Positions 51,990-61,383 of a DNA stretch of 64,000 nucleotides are shown here, one piece after another. Where the stretch lies: the NCBI RefSeq assembly GCF_900105215.1, contig NZ_FOIP01000002.1, forward strand, positions 1,550,001 to 1,614,000. The letters are read 5' to 3'. The notes below the pieces were generated by a model. It was not told the origin of the DNA and did not search any database. It saw only the letters and a program-made list of their open reading frames with translations. The DNA comes from Lacrimispora sphenoides. GTDB taxonomy: Bacteria > Bacillota > Clostridia > Lachnospirales > Lachnospiraceae. Position 1 is the stretch's first letter. Every line of letters starts with the position of its first letter. Position numbers and translations under genes: made by a program.

Positions 51990-52017
51990 CTGCTTTCTGT
52001 ATTTCTTTTTGTTTCAT

Positions 52018-52046
52018 ATCTTACATCATTTTTGTGATTTCGTCAA
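52018..52046 (-). promoter_or_regulatory. Sigma-A promoter of the proB operon
   Basis: TTGACG (52046-52041) and TAAGAT (52023-52018) with a 17-base spacer on minus, lying right after the stop of the upstream flavoprotein gene. Confidence 0.7.
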
Positions 52047-52047
52047 T

Positions 52048-53643
52048 TTATATAGAAAACCTGTCAAATCTGGAAGCAATGGCTTCCGCCACTTTTAAGC
52101 CGTCCATTGCAGCAGAAGTGATCCCTCCAGCATAGCCGGCGCCCTCTCCGCATGGATAGATTCCGTTGATACTGCATTCAAAGGTTTCGCCTCTTGGAAT
52201 GCGTACCGGTGAAGAGGTTCTGCTTTCCACACCAGACAGGATGGCGTCCTGCCTGGAAAAACCGTGAATCCGTCGTTCAAAGGCTTCCACTCCCTGGATC
52301 AGGGATTCTGATAAGTATTCAGGAAGAAAGTCTCTCATGTTGGCAAAATCATATAAACCTTTAAAGGCCGGTTCTACATCGCCAAATGCCTTTGATGGCT
52401 GATTCTTTTTAAAATCTCCGTAAAGCTGGACTGGAATTTTCCCGCTGCTGCATAAAAAGGCTGCTTCTTCCAGCCGTCTTTGATAAGCGATTCCGGCAAG
52501 GGGAGTTGCTCCGCCAAAATCCTCTGGTGTTACGGTAACAATCAGAGCACTGTTGGCATTTACGCCATCCCTCTTGTGATAGCTCATACCATTTACTGCA
52601 AGCCTGTGCTCCTCTGAGGAGGCATTGACTACATATCCTCCGGGACACATACAGAATGTATATACACCTCTTCCGTTTGTGCACTGATGGGTCAGCTTGT
52701 AATCTGCCGCACCCAGTATAGGATGGTTTCCAGTTCCATACTGCGAACGGTTTATGCTTTCCTGTGGATGCTGGATTCTTAAACCCACAGCAAAAGCCTT
52801 TGCTTCCATTGGAATGCCTTTTTTATTCAGGACTTCAAACGTGTCCCTGGCGCTGTGTCCGATAGCAAGCACAAGAATTTCTGTTGGAATCTCTTCCTTT
52901 TCATCGACCACTACTCCCTGCATCCTACCGTCTTTTACGATAAAATCGGTCACACGGCTGTTAAAACGGACCTCTCCTCCAAGATTTATGATCTCCTCCC
53001 TCATTCCTTTCACGATGCCGCTTAAAACATCGGTGCCGATATGAGGCTTATTTACATAGAGAATAGAGGGATCAGCTCCAAATTCCACGAAAAGCTCCAA
53101 CACCTTCCGGTTCCTCATAAGAGGATCTTTCACAAGGGTATTAAGCTTTCCATCGGAAAAAGTGCCTGCGCCTCCCTCTCCAAACTGTACATTACAATCC
53201 GGTTTTAATGTCCCGCCATTCCAGAATAAGTCCACTGCCTCCCTGCGCTTTTCCACGGACTCTCCTCGTTCCAGAAGAAGGGGATGGTATCCGTGTCTTG
53301 CCAGCATGAGTCCGCAAAAAAGTCCGGCCGGTCCGGCACCGATGATAACCGGCCGGCTGGTCATTCGTTCGGTACCCGGCTTTGGAAAGGAATATTCTTT
53401 TTTCTCTGATATTCCAATATCACCGCTTTTTGCTTTATGTATCACAGACTCTTCTTTTGTAGTTTCCACATCGATGCTGTAAGTAAAATAGATTTCCTCT
53501 TTTTTTCTTGCATCAACAGACTGTTTGATTATTTGAATGGAGTGGATTTCCTTTACCGGAATTTTTAGTGTTTTTGCTGCCTTCGCCCATAAGGCCTCTT
53601 CTGTGTGATCCACCGGCAGCTTTAATTGATTAATTCTGATCAT
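52048..53643 (-). CDS. FAD-dependent oxidoreductase (COG2509 type)
   Basis: I start at ATG 53643 behind GAGG; a 4-codon longer frame overlaps the upstream stop. The 531-residue protein has an N-terminal alpha/beta extension of about 95 residues before the FAD-binding VIIGAGPAGLFCGLMLA (near 100-116), then FGEGGAGTFSDGKL, ILAIGHSARDT-like ILVLAIGHSARD, and the C-terminal GEGAGYAGGI. Members are common in Firmicutes with unknown substrate. It overlaps or abuts the BaiN-like gene, so the two flavoproteins form one unit. Confidence 0.85.
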   Translation of the reverse strand: MIRINQLKLPVDHTEEALWAKAAKTLKIPVKEIHSIQIIKQSVDARKKEEIYFTYSIDVETTKEESVIHKAKSGDIGISEKKEYSFPKPGTERMTSRPVIIGAGPAGLFCGLMLARHGYHPLLLERGESVEKRREAVDLFWNGGTLKPDCNVQFGEGGAGTFSDGKLNTLVKDPLMRNRKVLELFVEFGADPSILYVNKPHIGTDVLSGIVKGMREEIINLGGEVRFNSRVTDFIVKDGRMQGVVVDEKEEIPTEILVLAIGHSARDTFEVLNKKGIPMEAKAFAVGLRIQHPQESINRSQYGTGNHPILGAADYKLTHQCTNGRGVYTFCMCPGGYVVNASSEEHRLAVNGMSYHKRDGVNANSALIVTVTPEDFGGATPLAGIAYQRRLEEAAFLCSSGKIPVQLYGDFKKNQPSKAFGDVEPAFKGLYDFANMRDFLPEYLSESLIQGVEAFERRIHGFSRQDAILSGVESRTSSPVRIPRGETFECSINGIYPCGEGAGYAGGITSAAMDGLKVAEAIASRFDRFSI

Positions 53644-53651
53644 TACGTTCC

Positions 53652-54884
53652 TCATTCCTGTCCCCGAAGGACAGCCTTTCCTGCACTAGTACCTGCCAGT
53701 ATGCCGCAAGACCACGCCCACTGAAGGTTATAACCTCCGCAGATGCCGTCCACGTCAAGAATTTCCCCAGCCAGGTAAAGTCCGTTCATTAGTTTTGACT
53801 CCATGGTATTAGGGTCCACATCCCTGGTATCAATGCCTCCGCTGCACACCTGAGCCTGATCAAAGGAATTAGTGGCAAGGATTTCTGTTTTAAGTCCCTT
53901 TAAAGCAGAGGTCAGCTCTTTAATCTGCAGGGTTGTGATATCTTTAACAAAGCCTTTCTCTGGGATCCCGGCTTCCTTTAAAAGAATCCGGGCAAGCTTG
54001 TGATTTAATACGCCATTTAAAAATTCTTCCGCCGGCCGATAACGAAAGCGCTTTGCCCTTTCCGAAAGAAGCTGTCTGGTACTGTTAAAATCCATGGAAG
54101 GTAATAAATCCAGCTCTGCCGTCACCTGCCGGCCTGTATCGATCCCCCTGGCAGCAAAACGGCTGATCTGGAAAACCGGAATGCCGGAGATTCCATAATC
54201 CGTGAACTGAAGTTCCCCGCGGTCTTCTGCTGTAGTTTTTCCATCTATTTTAAGCGTCACAGAAGCCTCTGTCCTGACACCGGCTGCCTGTTTGTACCAC
54301 TTTTCCCTGCACTTTAGCTGTACCAAAGCAGGCAGCGGCTTAACAATGCGGTGCCCCAAAGCCCTTGCCAGCTGATAACCGCTTCCATCGGATCCTGTTT
54401 TTGGTGCCGCCATGGAACCTGCCGCTAAAATGATGGCATCTGCCTTTTTCTTTCCTTTAGAAGTAATAAGGGTTAAATCCTTCCTTATCTCCTCAACCTG
54501 ACAGTCAGTGATGATGGAAACGCCCAGATAGTTAAGCTCAAAAATAAGAGCTTCTAAAACGGAGACAGCTTGTCCGGTGTTGGGATAGACATATCCATTC
54601 CGGTCTGTAAGTACAAGACCCAGGTCCTCAAAAAATTCCAGCGTCTGTTCCACCGTTATGCGATCCAGCACTTTTTTAATAAACTCCTGCTGACCTCCCC
54701 GGTAAGCGCCATCAGGGGTCATTCGATTGGTTAAATTGCATTTTCCATTTCCGGTGGAAAGAAGTTTTTTCCCCGGTTTGGCTGTATGTTCTAAAACGGT
54801 AACAGAAGCACCCTGTCTGGCTGCCTGGATAGCCGCTGCCAGACCGGAAGCTCCTGCTCCTACGATGATTACCTGTTGTTTCAT
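53652..54884 (-). CDS. HI0933/YhiN/BaiN family flavoprotein
   Basis: A 410-residue FAD protein beginning QVIIVGAGASGLAAAIQAAR with the dinucleotide fold, PGKKLLSTGNGKCNLTN as family signature, and the C-terminal AGEILDVDGICGGYNLQWAWSCG. BaiN acts in bile-acid 7-dehydroxylation in Clostridium, but the family is broad and there is no bai operon here, so I would not assume that role. It has its own promoter at 54914-54942. Confidence 0.9.
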   Translation of the reverse strand: MKQQVIIVGAGASGLAAAIQAARQGASVTVLEHTAKPGKKLLSTGNGKCNLTNRMTPDGAYRGGQQEFIKKVLDRITVEQTLEFFEDLGLVLTDRNGYVYPNTGQAVSVLEALIFELNYLGVSIITDCQVEEIRKDLTLITSKGKKKADAIILAAGSMAAPKTGSDGSGYQLARALGHRIVKPLPALVQLKCREKWYKQAAGVRTEASVTLKIDGKTTAEDRGELQFTDYGISGIPVFQISRFAARGIDTGRQVTAELDLLPSMDFNSTRQLLSERAKRFRYRPAEEFLNGVLNHKLARILLKEAGIPEKGFVKDITTLQIKELTSALKGLKTEILATNSFDQAQVCSGGIDTRDVDPNTMESKLMNGLYLAGEILDVDGICGGYNLQWAWSCGILAGTSAGKAVLRGQE

Positions 54885-54913
54885 AAAATCCTCCTGTATC
54901 CTCAGACAGACTT

Positions 54914-54942
54914 ATTGTATCCAGTTTGCCTCTTCATTTCAA
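54914..54942 (-). promoter_or_regulatory. Sigma-A promoter of the flavoprotein pair
   Basis: TTGAAA (54942-54937) and TACAAT (54919-54914) with a 17-base spacer on minus, upstream of the GGAGG RBS at about 54892. Confidence 0.7.
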
Positions 54943-54950
54943 GTATTTCT

Positions 54951-55337
54951 TTAGCTTGTATAGGATTCCAGGTAATTAAATACCTCGATCATGGAAGAAA
55001 ACCATATGCCATCCATTAATTTCCCCCGCTCTTCCTCGGGAAAGTCAGTGACGGGCATATGGGTATAAAGGCAGATGGTTGTTTTATCCTGATAGAGGAC
55101 GAGAAGATAACCGTCCTCTGAGACAAGATAAAATTTTTCTTTGCCTTTCGCATTTACGGGTTCAACCTCTTCCTGGTTTATCACAATCTGCGCTTCCGTT
55201 ACAGTTTCTGTTTCTATGGTTGCCCCCGGCAGAGCCTCCTCAGGCCTTACGCTGTCCTTTGTAATGGCAAATCCAATTCCTAAGCAGATGGCGGATGCCG
55301 CTACGAACAAAAGAAAGCAGAACATATACTTCTTCAT
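54951..55337 (-). CDS. Small secreted or membrane-anchored protein, BofC-like tail (tentative)
   Basis: A 128-residue protein with an N-terminal signal/anchor (about 4-25, MFCFLLFVAASAICLGIGFA), an acidic Glu/Thr-rich stretch, and a C-terminal domain with KFYLVSEDGYLLVLYQDK. That phrase resembles BofC C-terminal-like domains of spore formers, but the match is by eye and weak. It follows the SpoVB-like gene. The RBS is GAAGGAGG. Confidence 0.6.
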   Translation of the reverse strand: MKKYMFCFLLFVAASAICLGIGFAITKDSVRPEEALPGATIETETVTEAQIVINQEEVEPVNAKGKEKFYLVSEDGYLLVLYQDKTTICLYTHMPVTDFPEEERGKLMDGIWFSSMIEVFNYLESYTS

Positions 55338-55391
55338 GAGTTGATACCTCCTTCATGTAAGTATAGTATCTGCCTTCTTCCTGGGTTTTAA

Positions 55392-57065
55392 TCACAAAAG
55401 ATGGAATTTTCTTGCAATGCGCACCAGCTTCTTCCCTCCGGGAACGCTTAAAAGCTCTGCTTCATCTACACAGCGCAGTTTTAAAAGAAGAATTCCATAA
55501 ACTACCACAGCTATCGCTATAGCGGCAAGAACACTGAATACATTGCGCTTTAAGGTCAGATGCACAAGGAAATAGGTGCCGTAAGCAGCCGCTCCCATAA
55601 CTCCCGATGCAAGGATGGGAATAATAAATGTTTTCTTGATTTCCTGTCTGTAGTTTAAAAATCGACCGATTGCGGCTCCGTTTAAGATACACATGGTAAG
55701 GGCAAATAGGATGTTGGAAAAAACCACGCTGTAGATTCCCATCCGGAATCCGAAAAGCATGATACACAGGATGATTACATGAAGGATCAGGGAAATGATC
55801 GCATTCTTTAAAGGGGTCTGCATCCGGTTGATCCCCTGTAATACTCCATTGGTTACTGTGGAAAGTGAGAAAAACACGACTGCCACAGATCCATACATCA
55901 TCATCTTAATAAGAGACGAGTTATCATTCCTGCTGAATAACAGGTTGCAGATAGGTCCTGCCAGTACAGTAAGGCCGACCGTAGCCGGTATGGCGATGAG
56001 CATGGAAAAACGAATCACCATGGAAACCTTGCTTTTTAACTGTCCCCTCTGACCTTCTGCCATTGCTCTTGAAAGGGATGGGATGAGGGCGGAGGCAAGG
56101 GAATTGGCAATTGCCACCGGGATGTTAAAGAGAAGCTGGTACTTCCCGATTACTCCCCAGTTGGAAGCAATTTCCGAAGCGCCCATGCCCATAGCCGTCA
56201 TGCCGTTTCCATAGATGCTGTTGTCAATCACTGTACTGATGTTATAAGCCACGCTGCTTAAAACAATGGGAAAGACTGTCATGAAAAGAACGCCGGAAAG
56301 TTCTCCATAGGATTCCCGACGCCTTGTCCTGTCCCTTCTTGCCTGTTTTCTCATGATTGGCCTGTAGCTGAGTAAAATAAACAGGAGAAACAGCAGGGCA
56401 GCCACAGCACCTGCTCCCGTACCAATAGTTCCTCCCGCTGCTCCAAGAGCAAAGGAGTATTCCGTTGATCCGTGAACCAGATTGGACTTAAGCCCTGCCT
56501 GAAACAGCCTGGAAGCTGCGTATACACTAATAACTGCATTGACGATCTGTTCAAGTACCTGGGATATGGCTGTTGGAAGCATGGTCCCAATCCCCTGGAA
56601 ATAACCCCGAAATACGCCCAGATAGGCAATCACCCAAATGGTGGGGGCCAGTGTCTTTAAGGCATAAAAGGTGTAAGGCATCTTTAAAAAATGGCTGGCA
56701 AACAGATCCGCTCCAAACCAAAGCACAGCAGCTCCCAGCCCTCCTACAACCGTACCGTAAAACAGGGAAACCTTTAACACCCTTATGGAATTGCAGTACT
56801 CCTTTCTCGCCAGCCTTGTGGCAATCATCTTTGATACTGCCGTAGGCAGGCTGTAAGATGATACAATCAAAAGGAGGGAATAAATGGAATAGGCAGAGCT
56901 ATAATATCCATTTCCTTCATTCCCTAAAATATCCGCCAAAGGGATGCGGTAAAACATTCCAATGATCCGTACGATGATGCCTGCCACCGCAAGGATAACT
57001 CCCTGGATCAGGAAATTGGAAGATCCCCTTTTTACATGTTTTTTACTTGTCCTATTCTTTTCCAT
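55392..57065 (-). CDS. SpoVB/MurJ-type polysaccharide flippase
   Basis: A 557-residue membrane protein of the MOP superfamily with about 14 membrane segments. GVILAVAGIIVRIIGMFYRIPL and LGNEGNGYYSSAYSIYSLLL are typical of SpoVB-like proteins, and ATVGLTVLAGPICNLLF of the second half. It would flip lipid-linked wall precursors, in vegetative cells or during cortex synthesis. It overlaps the DUF3048 gene by 14 bases. Confidence 0.88.
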   Translation of the reverse strand: MEKNRTSKKHVKRGSSNFLIQGVILAVAGIIVRIIGMFYRIPLADILGNEGNGYYSSAYSIYSLLLIVSSYSLPTAVSKMIATRLARKEYCNSIRVLKVSLFYGTVVGGLGAAVLWFGADLFASHFLKMPYTFYALKTLAPTIWVIAYLGVFRGYFQGIGTMLPTAISQVLEQIVNAVISVYAASRLFQAGLKSNLVHGSTEYSFALGAAGGTIGTGAGAVAALLFLLFILLSYRPIMRKQARRDRTRRRESYGELSGVLFMTVFPIVLSSVAYNISTVIDNSIYGNGMTAMGMGASEIASNWGVIGKYQLLFNIPVAIANSLASALIPSLSRAMAEGQRGQLKSKVSMVIRFSMLIAIPATVGLTVLAGPICNLLFSRNDNSSLIKMMMYGSVAVVFFSLSTVTNGVLQGINRMQTPLKNAIISLILHVIILCIMLFGFRMGIYSVVFSNILFALTMCILNGAAIGRFLNYRQEIKKTFIIPILASGVMGAAAYGTYFLVHLTLKRNVFSVLAAIAIAVVVYGILLLKLRCVDEAELLSVPGGKKLVRIARKFHLL

Positions 57066-58203
57066 ATAACTTTACATTGGGAGAATCCTGTGCGGAAATA
57101 ATGCATACCCAGGTTTTTCCCTGGTTCAGGATAATCTCGTTATTCTCCATGTCGTAATAATGTGTTGGGCCGAATTCTCCGTCTTTGCTCCATTTAATGG
57201 GGATGGAACGGCCTTCTGTCACGTAACAGCCATAAGAGTCATCCTGTACGTTGATGTTTAAATATTCTGTCGTTGCATAATGGGCGGAAGGACAGTACTG
57301 AAGGAGGATATTCTTAACCTTGATCTGGCCTTCATTTCCCTTGTGGGGAGCCCCGTACTGAAACCGGTAATAAAGCCCGTCCTCTTCATGGTACTCAAAC
57401 CACGGCTTGTTGAGCACATAGCCTGGATAGACCTTATAGGCATCGCCCACGCCATTTGCTCCTTCAAGGGTCACCTTCCTGCCATCTTTCGCAAAACGGT
57501 AATGACCGCGGTAGGACGGGTCGTAGCTTTCTGAGTATCCCAACTGAAGGATGGATTTGTTTAACCTTTCTCCGCTGGTATATGCATTGTGGGGAGTTTT
57601 CCGGTCTTTGGTACGGAAATATGCCACCGTACCGATGACGTCAAGCCCGTTGATGTTATCCACATTGGCCAGATAAGGCTTTGCAAAGGTGCTCTGCCCG
57701 TAATGAGCATAGATCGCATTAAACTCGCGGGCAAAATATGTATAATAGGTGCGGCAGCTCCTGACGGAGCCGATCCGGTCCAGATCATCATAATTTTCCA
57801 AAATAGCCATGTAACGATTCATTCCACCTTCTGCCGGTGCTTCATAGACCACTCCGGCACGGTTGATTCCGTATTGAGGAAGAGCTTCTTTGTCATTGCT
57901 CATCATCACTGCCACCGGCCTCCGGTTTCCGATAGCGGAATCCACCATCTCCCCCGTAAGGTAGCTGCGTATCTTACCATCTTTTTCGGTACGTTCTTCA
58001 AAGGTATAGTATTCACCGGAATTCGCTTCTGTCCCATCGTCTGCTGACTCACTGCTGTTTATTTTAATTTCTTTTGTTTCCGCCTGGTCGGTTTCCACCG
58101 ATTGATCCGGAATCCATACCTTTTCATATTTTTTACCGCAGCCGGATAAAAAAGCGGCAGACAGCATGACGCCAGCGAATCCCAACCATACCTTTTTCAT
58201 CAT
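57052..58203 (-). CDS. DUF3048 lipoprotein (YerB-like)
   Basis: A 383-residue protein with a lipoprotein signal: SGC lipobox at Cys22 after a hydrophobic stretch. A linker rich in Asp/Glu follows to about 70, then the DUF3048 domain with RRPVAVMMSNDKEALPQYG, YEAPAEGGMNRYMAI and GSVRSCRTYYTYFAREFNAI. The family is surface-exposed with no established biochemical role. It overlaps ybeY by 4 bases and the flippase gene by 14. Confidence 0.88.
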   Translation of the reverse strand: MMKKVWLGFAGVMLSAAFLSGCGKKYEKVWIPDQSVETDQAETKEIKINSSESADDGTEANSGEYYTFEERTEKDGKIRSYLTGEMVDSAIGNRRPVAVMMSNDKEALPQYGINRAGVVYEAPAEGGMNRYMAILENYDDLDRIGSVRSCRTYYTYFAREFNAIYAHYGQSTFAKPYLANVDNINGLDVIGTVAYFRTKDRKTPHNAYTSGERLNKSILQLGYSESYDPSYRGHYRFAKDGRKVTLEGANGVGDAYKVYPGYVLNKPWFEYHEEDGLYYRFQYGAPHKGNEGQIKVKNILLQYCPSAHYATTEYLNINVQDDSYGCYVTEGRSIPIKWSKDGEFGPTHYYDMENNEIILNQGKTWVCIISAQDSPNVKLYGKE

Positions 58204-58697
58204 CTCGTATATCCTCCCCGGCGTAAGATTTCCTCTTGCTTCCTTTCCATGATCTCCCGTTCATCCTCTTCCATGTGATCATATCCGCATAGATGAAGCA
58301 TGCTGTGAGCGACTAAAAAGGCAAGCTCCCTTGTTTGGGAATGGCCGTATTTTTCAGCTTGTTCTTCCACCTTATCGATAGATATGACTATATCTCCCAG
58401 TAACAGCTCCCCTGTTTCCGGATGAAAGCAGTCGTCCGCCGCTTCTTCTAAATGTTCAAAATCCGAAGGCCTTTCATATTCAATCATGGGAAAGGAAAGA
58501 ACATCTGTAGGGTTGTCTATCTTCCGATATTCGTTATTGATCTGGCGGATATCCTCATTGTCGGTAATGAGGACATTGACCTCTGCCTCATATGGGCAGT
58601 CTTCATAATCCAGTGAATCTTCCACTACCCTTGTAATGATATCTTCGTATGGGATATCCAGCTTTTTTTCGGCCTCATATTCAATATTAATCGTCAT
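58200..58697 (-). CDS. ybeY: Endoribonuclease YbeY
   Basis: A zinc metalloprotein for 16S rRNA 3' maturation and ribosome quality control. I start at ATG 58697 (MTINIEYEAEKKLD); the longer frame runs 39 codons into phoH. The 165-residue protein has DNPTDVLSFPM and the zinc motif HSMLHLCGYDH with His131, His135 and His141. Pairing with phoH is near universal. Confidence 0.95.
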   Translation of the reverse strand: MTINIEYEAEKKLDIPYEDIITRVVEDSLDYEDCPYEAEVNVLITDNEDIRQINNEYRKIDNPTDVLSFPMIEYERPSDFEHLEEAADDCFHPETGELLLGDIVISIDKVEEQAEKYGHSQTRELAFLVAHSMLHLCGYDHMEEDEREIMERKQEEILRRGGYTR

Positions 58698-59703
58698 AAC
58701 GCGCCTTTCTGCCGCCAATGGCTTTTGTCTTTCGTTCCACTGGCTTTTTCTTCGACTCATAATCGTCGTAAGCCTGTACGATTTTCTGCACCAGAGGATG
58801 ACGAACCACGTCACTGCTGGTTAGATGGCAGAAACCGATGTCGTCAATTCTCTTTAATATTTTCATGGCCGTATCAAGTCCTGATAAACTTCCAGTAGGA
58901 AGATCTTTTTGCGTTAAGTCACCAGTTACAATTACCTTTGATCCAAAGCCGATTCTGGTGAGGAACATCTTCATTTGGGCCGGAGTGGTGTTCTGGGCTT
59001 CGTCAAGAATAATATAGGCATTGTCCAGAGTACGGCCTCTCATATAAGCCAGAGGTGCTACTTCTATCAGGCCTTTCTCCGCATTGTGAAGATAGCTCTC
59101 TGCTCCCATAATCTGATAGAGTGCATCATATAAAGGCCTTAAGTAAGGATCTATTTTGCTTTGTAAATCTCCCGGGAGAAATCCCAGCTTTTCTCCTGCT
59201 TCAATAGCAGGTCTGGTCAGAATGATCCGGTTTACCTCTCCGTTTTTAAAAGCCTGGATTGCCATGGCCATGGCAAGATAGGTTTTTCCGGTTCCTGCAG
59301 GACCGATTCCGAATACGATCATCTTCTTTCTGATCTGGTCCACATACTGCTTTTGTCCGAGGGTTTTTGGCTTTACCGGCCTTCCCGTTATGGTTCTGCA
59401 GATAATGTCCTTGTCGATTTCTAAAATCTGACTGTCGCTTTCAGAAAATGACAAAGAAAGGGCATAATCTACATTTTGTTCTGTGATGGAATTTCCCCGT
59501 TTGGAAAGCTCAATCAGATTACTAAATACACTCTTTGCTTTCTGCACCATTTGCTCTGATCCAATGATCTTAAGGGCGCCATCGCGTCCAATCATGGTAA
59601 CATGCAGGGTCCGTTCTATTTTCTTTAGATAGCTGTCAAACTGTCCGCATACATTTTTTTCGTGTTCAGCTGGAATGTCTATGATTGTCTCAATTACGCT
59701 CAT
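58687..59703 (-). CDS. phoH: PhoH family ATPase (PhoH/YbeZ)
   Basis: A 338-residue protein with an N-terminal KH-like part followed by the PhoH P-loop domain: Walker A GPAGTGKT (134-141), LPGDLQSKIDPYLRPLYD, ILDEAQNTTPAQMK and VTGDLTQKDLP. Likely an RNA helicase or ATPase that works with YbeY on rRNA. It overlaps yqfD by 14 bases and ybeY by 11. Confidence 0.96.
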   Translation of the reverse strand: MSVIETIIDIPAEHEKNVCGQFDSYLKKIERTLHVTMIGRDGALKIIGSEQMVQKAKSVFSNLIELSKRGNSITEQNVDYALSLSFSESDSQILEIDKDIICRTITGRPVKPKTLGQKQYVDQIRKKMIVFGIGPAGTGKTYLAMAMAIQAFKNGEVNRIILTRPAIEAGEKLGFLPGDLQSKIDPYLRPLYDALYQIMGAESYLHNAEKGLIEVAPLAYMRGRTLDNAYIILDEAQNTTPAQMKMFLTRIGFGSKVIVTGDLTQKDLPTGSLSGLDTAMKILKRIDDIGFCHLTSSDVVRHPLVQKIVQAYDDYESKKKPVERKTKAIGGRKARYDD

Positions 59704-60934
59704 TTGAATGATTTGTCTCCTCCGGTTCCTCTGATCTTTGTATCTTCAACGCCTCCCGCCTTCCTAAAGGCTCCTCTACCACGAAATCTATGGCAACCTG
59801 GCATAAAGATTCATTATCTAGTATTTTAACATGATTTTCCAGAATTTGTACCCCTTTTTCTATTAAATTTTTTTTGTACCTTTCGTTGATATCCTCAGAC
59901 AGCAGTTTTTTCTCTTCTTCTGTATAGGGGCGCTCGTAGGATATATACTCTTTCCCTGTTATTTTGCCAAAGTAAATGGGAAGATAAAAATTCTGGAATA
60001 AATGAAGCTGCTCTTCTTCCATGGTCCTTTTCCAGGAAGTTCCCTCTGGCCGGGGACGGATAAGCATGAAGGAAAAGCGGAAAGCCTTCATGTAGTATCC
60101 ATTCCTCTCTTTCCCTGTTTCTACGTCGATTTTCCGAAAAAGAGGCATCTGTCTGGTAAAATGATATTCTGTCCTGGCTGTTATATCCGCATCAGAGCGT
60201 ATAAAGTGGGTGTTTATCACTGTTTCGCTGTCGTCGATAATGGGAAGGGCGCCGCTGACCAGTATCTGTCCTTCTTCTACCGTATCACCTATGGCTGCCA
60301 TTGGAACGCCGCTGCGAACGATCATGGAGGTGATTACACCGCCTTTTTCCGCTATGATGTCACAGGGAGTTTCATCTTTTGCAGGAATCTCCGACAACAC
60401 TTCATTTTCTTTTATTTTAACCAAAAGGCGGGTTCCTGATACCCTTGCCGATACCCAGGTTATTTCAGGAAACTTGGTTCGAAAAGATTCTTCCAGGACA
60501 TCACAATCAATTTTTGATTTTTTCATGCCATATCGGATTTCTTCCGATTCGCAGAATTTTAAAAGAGTGTCGTATGTATACATCCGGTTCCCGTCAAATT
60601 CAATATCCCAGATAAACAGGGAAAGGGAATAGAGGATCAAAAAAAAGCTGATGAACCCGGCTGCATATAGTTTCCGTTTTTTGTTCCGATGTAAAAAAAA
60701 AGGAAGTCCAAACTTTTTTAAAATCCTAAGTCTGACCTTCGATTTACGCACAAGGGGCTTCACTTTACGGAACCCTTGTACCGTCATGAAAAGCTGATAG
60801 GAATGTCCGCAATTTACGACTTTCCACAATTCAATTTCATGTACGTTGCACATGTTAAGAAAACGTTCCGGGGAAAAACCGGTCATTTCTATAGAAAGAT
60901 AACCGAATAAATAATGATTCAGCCATGCAAGCAT
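59690..60934 (-). CDS. yqfD: Sporulation protein YqfD
   Basis: A 414-residue membrane protein with a cytosolic basic N-terminal region, one membrane segment near 87-107 (LYAAGFISFFLILYSLSLFIW) and a large extracytoplasmic domain with AEKGGVITSMIVRSGVPMAAIGDTVEEGQILVSG, close to a barrel-sandwich fold. In B. subtilis it belongs to the mother-cell SigE regulon. yqfC directly upstream and phoH downstream repeat the Bacillus order. Confidence 0.93.
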   Translation of the reverse strand: MLAWLNHYLFGYLSIEMTGFSPERFLNMCNVHEIELWKVVNCGHSYQLFMTVQGFRKVKPLVRKSKVRLRILKKFGLPFFLHRNKKRKLYAAGFISFFLILYSLSLFIWDIEFDGNRMYTYDTLLKFCESEEIRYGMKKSKIDCDVLEESFRTKFPEITWVSARVSGTRLLVKIKENEVLSEIPAKDETPCDIIAEKGGVITSMIVRSGVPMAAIGDTVEEGQILVSGALPIIDDSETVINTHFIRSDADITARTEYHFTRQMPLFRKIDVETGKERNGYYMKAFRFSFMLIRPRPEGTSWKRTMEEEQLHLFQNFYLPIYFGKITGKEYISYERPYTEEEKKLLSEDINERYKKNLIEKGVQILENHVKILDNESLCQVAIDFVVEEPLGRREALKIQRSEEPEETNHSNERN

Positions 60935-60958
60935 TTTATTTCACCTCCAGTACCCTTT

Positions 60959-61225
60959 TTATTCAAATTCCAGGGATTTTATATAACCGTTGATTTTCAT
61001 CTCCTCATTGGTGTAGTATTCAATCATCAGCCTGCTACCGCCAATGATCACCCGACAGTTTTTTGCCTGAAGTTTGATGGAACAGTCTGTATACAGGATA
61101 ATGCTTCGGTAATTTTCTATTACAACGCTATGACGTCCAAGAAAAGATACAAGCACTTCTCCCATAACCACGTCCTTCGGGAGTTTTAAGGCGGAAGCTG
61201 CTTTTTCCTTTGATTCCTCAAACAT
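60959..61225 (-). CDS. yqfC: Sporulation protein YqfC
   Basis: An 88-residue YabP/YqfC family protein, a beta-rich small protein with LPKDVVMGEVLVSFLGRHSVVIENYRSI. In Bacillus it is made in the mother cell under SigE and is needed for efficient sporulation; YabP relatives act in coat assembly. It heads the yqfC-yqfD-phoH-ybeY run. A SigE-like promoter lies upstream. Confidence 0.92.
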   Translation of the reverse strand: MFEESKEKAASALKLPKDVVMGEVLVSFLGRHSVVIENYRSIILYTDCSIKLQAKNCRVIIGGSRLMIEYYTNEEMKINGYIKSLEFE

Positions 61226-61287
61226 AATCCCTTTTCTGCCCCTCTCTTTTATTTTTGCAAATCGATTTGGGGATTTAACCCCTTTAT

Positions 61288-61316
61288 ACTATATGCAAAA
61301 AAGATGCGGAACATTC
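61288..61316 (-). promoter_or_regulatory. Candidate SigE-type sporulation promoter of yqfC
   Basis: GAATGTT (61316-61310) and CATATAGT (61295-61288), 14 bases apart on minus, resemble the SigE pattern of a -35 like KAATATT and a -10 like CATACAHT. No sigma-A-like pair is evident. Judged by eye. Confidence 0.4.
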
Positions 61317-61332
61317 TACGGCATTAAAAGTC

Positions 61333-61368
61333 GAAAAAACCCCTGGTCACATAGAATGGGACCAGGGG
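61333..61368 (-). terminator. rpsU terminator
   Basis: On minus, CCCCTGGTC (61368-61360) and GACCAGGGG (61348-61340) form a perfect 9-bp stem with an 11-base loop, followed by TTTTTTCG. Confidence 0.93.
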
Positions 61369-61383
61369 CTCATCTTTTAACTA

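Noticed and set aside
53652..54884. A bile-acid role for the BaiN-like flavoprotein
   Set aside because: No other bai gene is present and the family is widespread in bacteria that do not modify bile acids.
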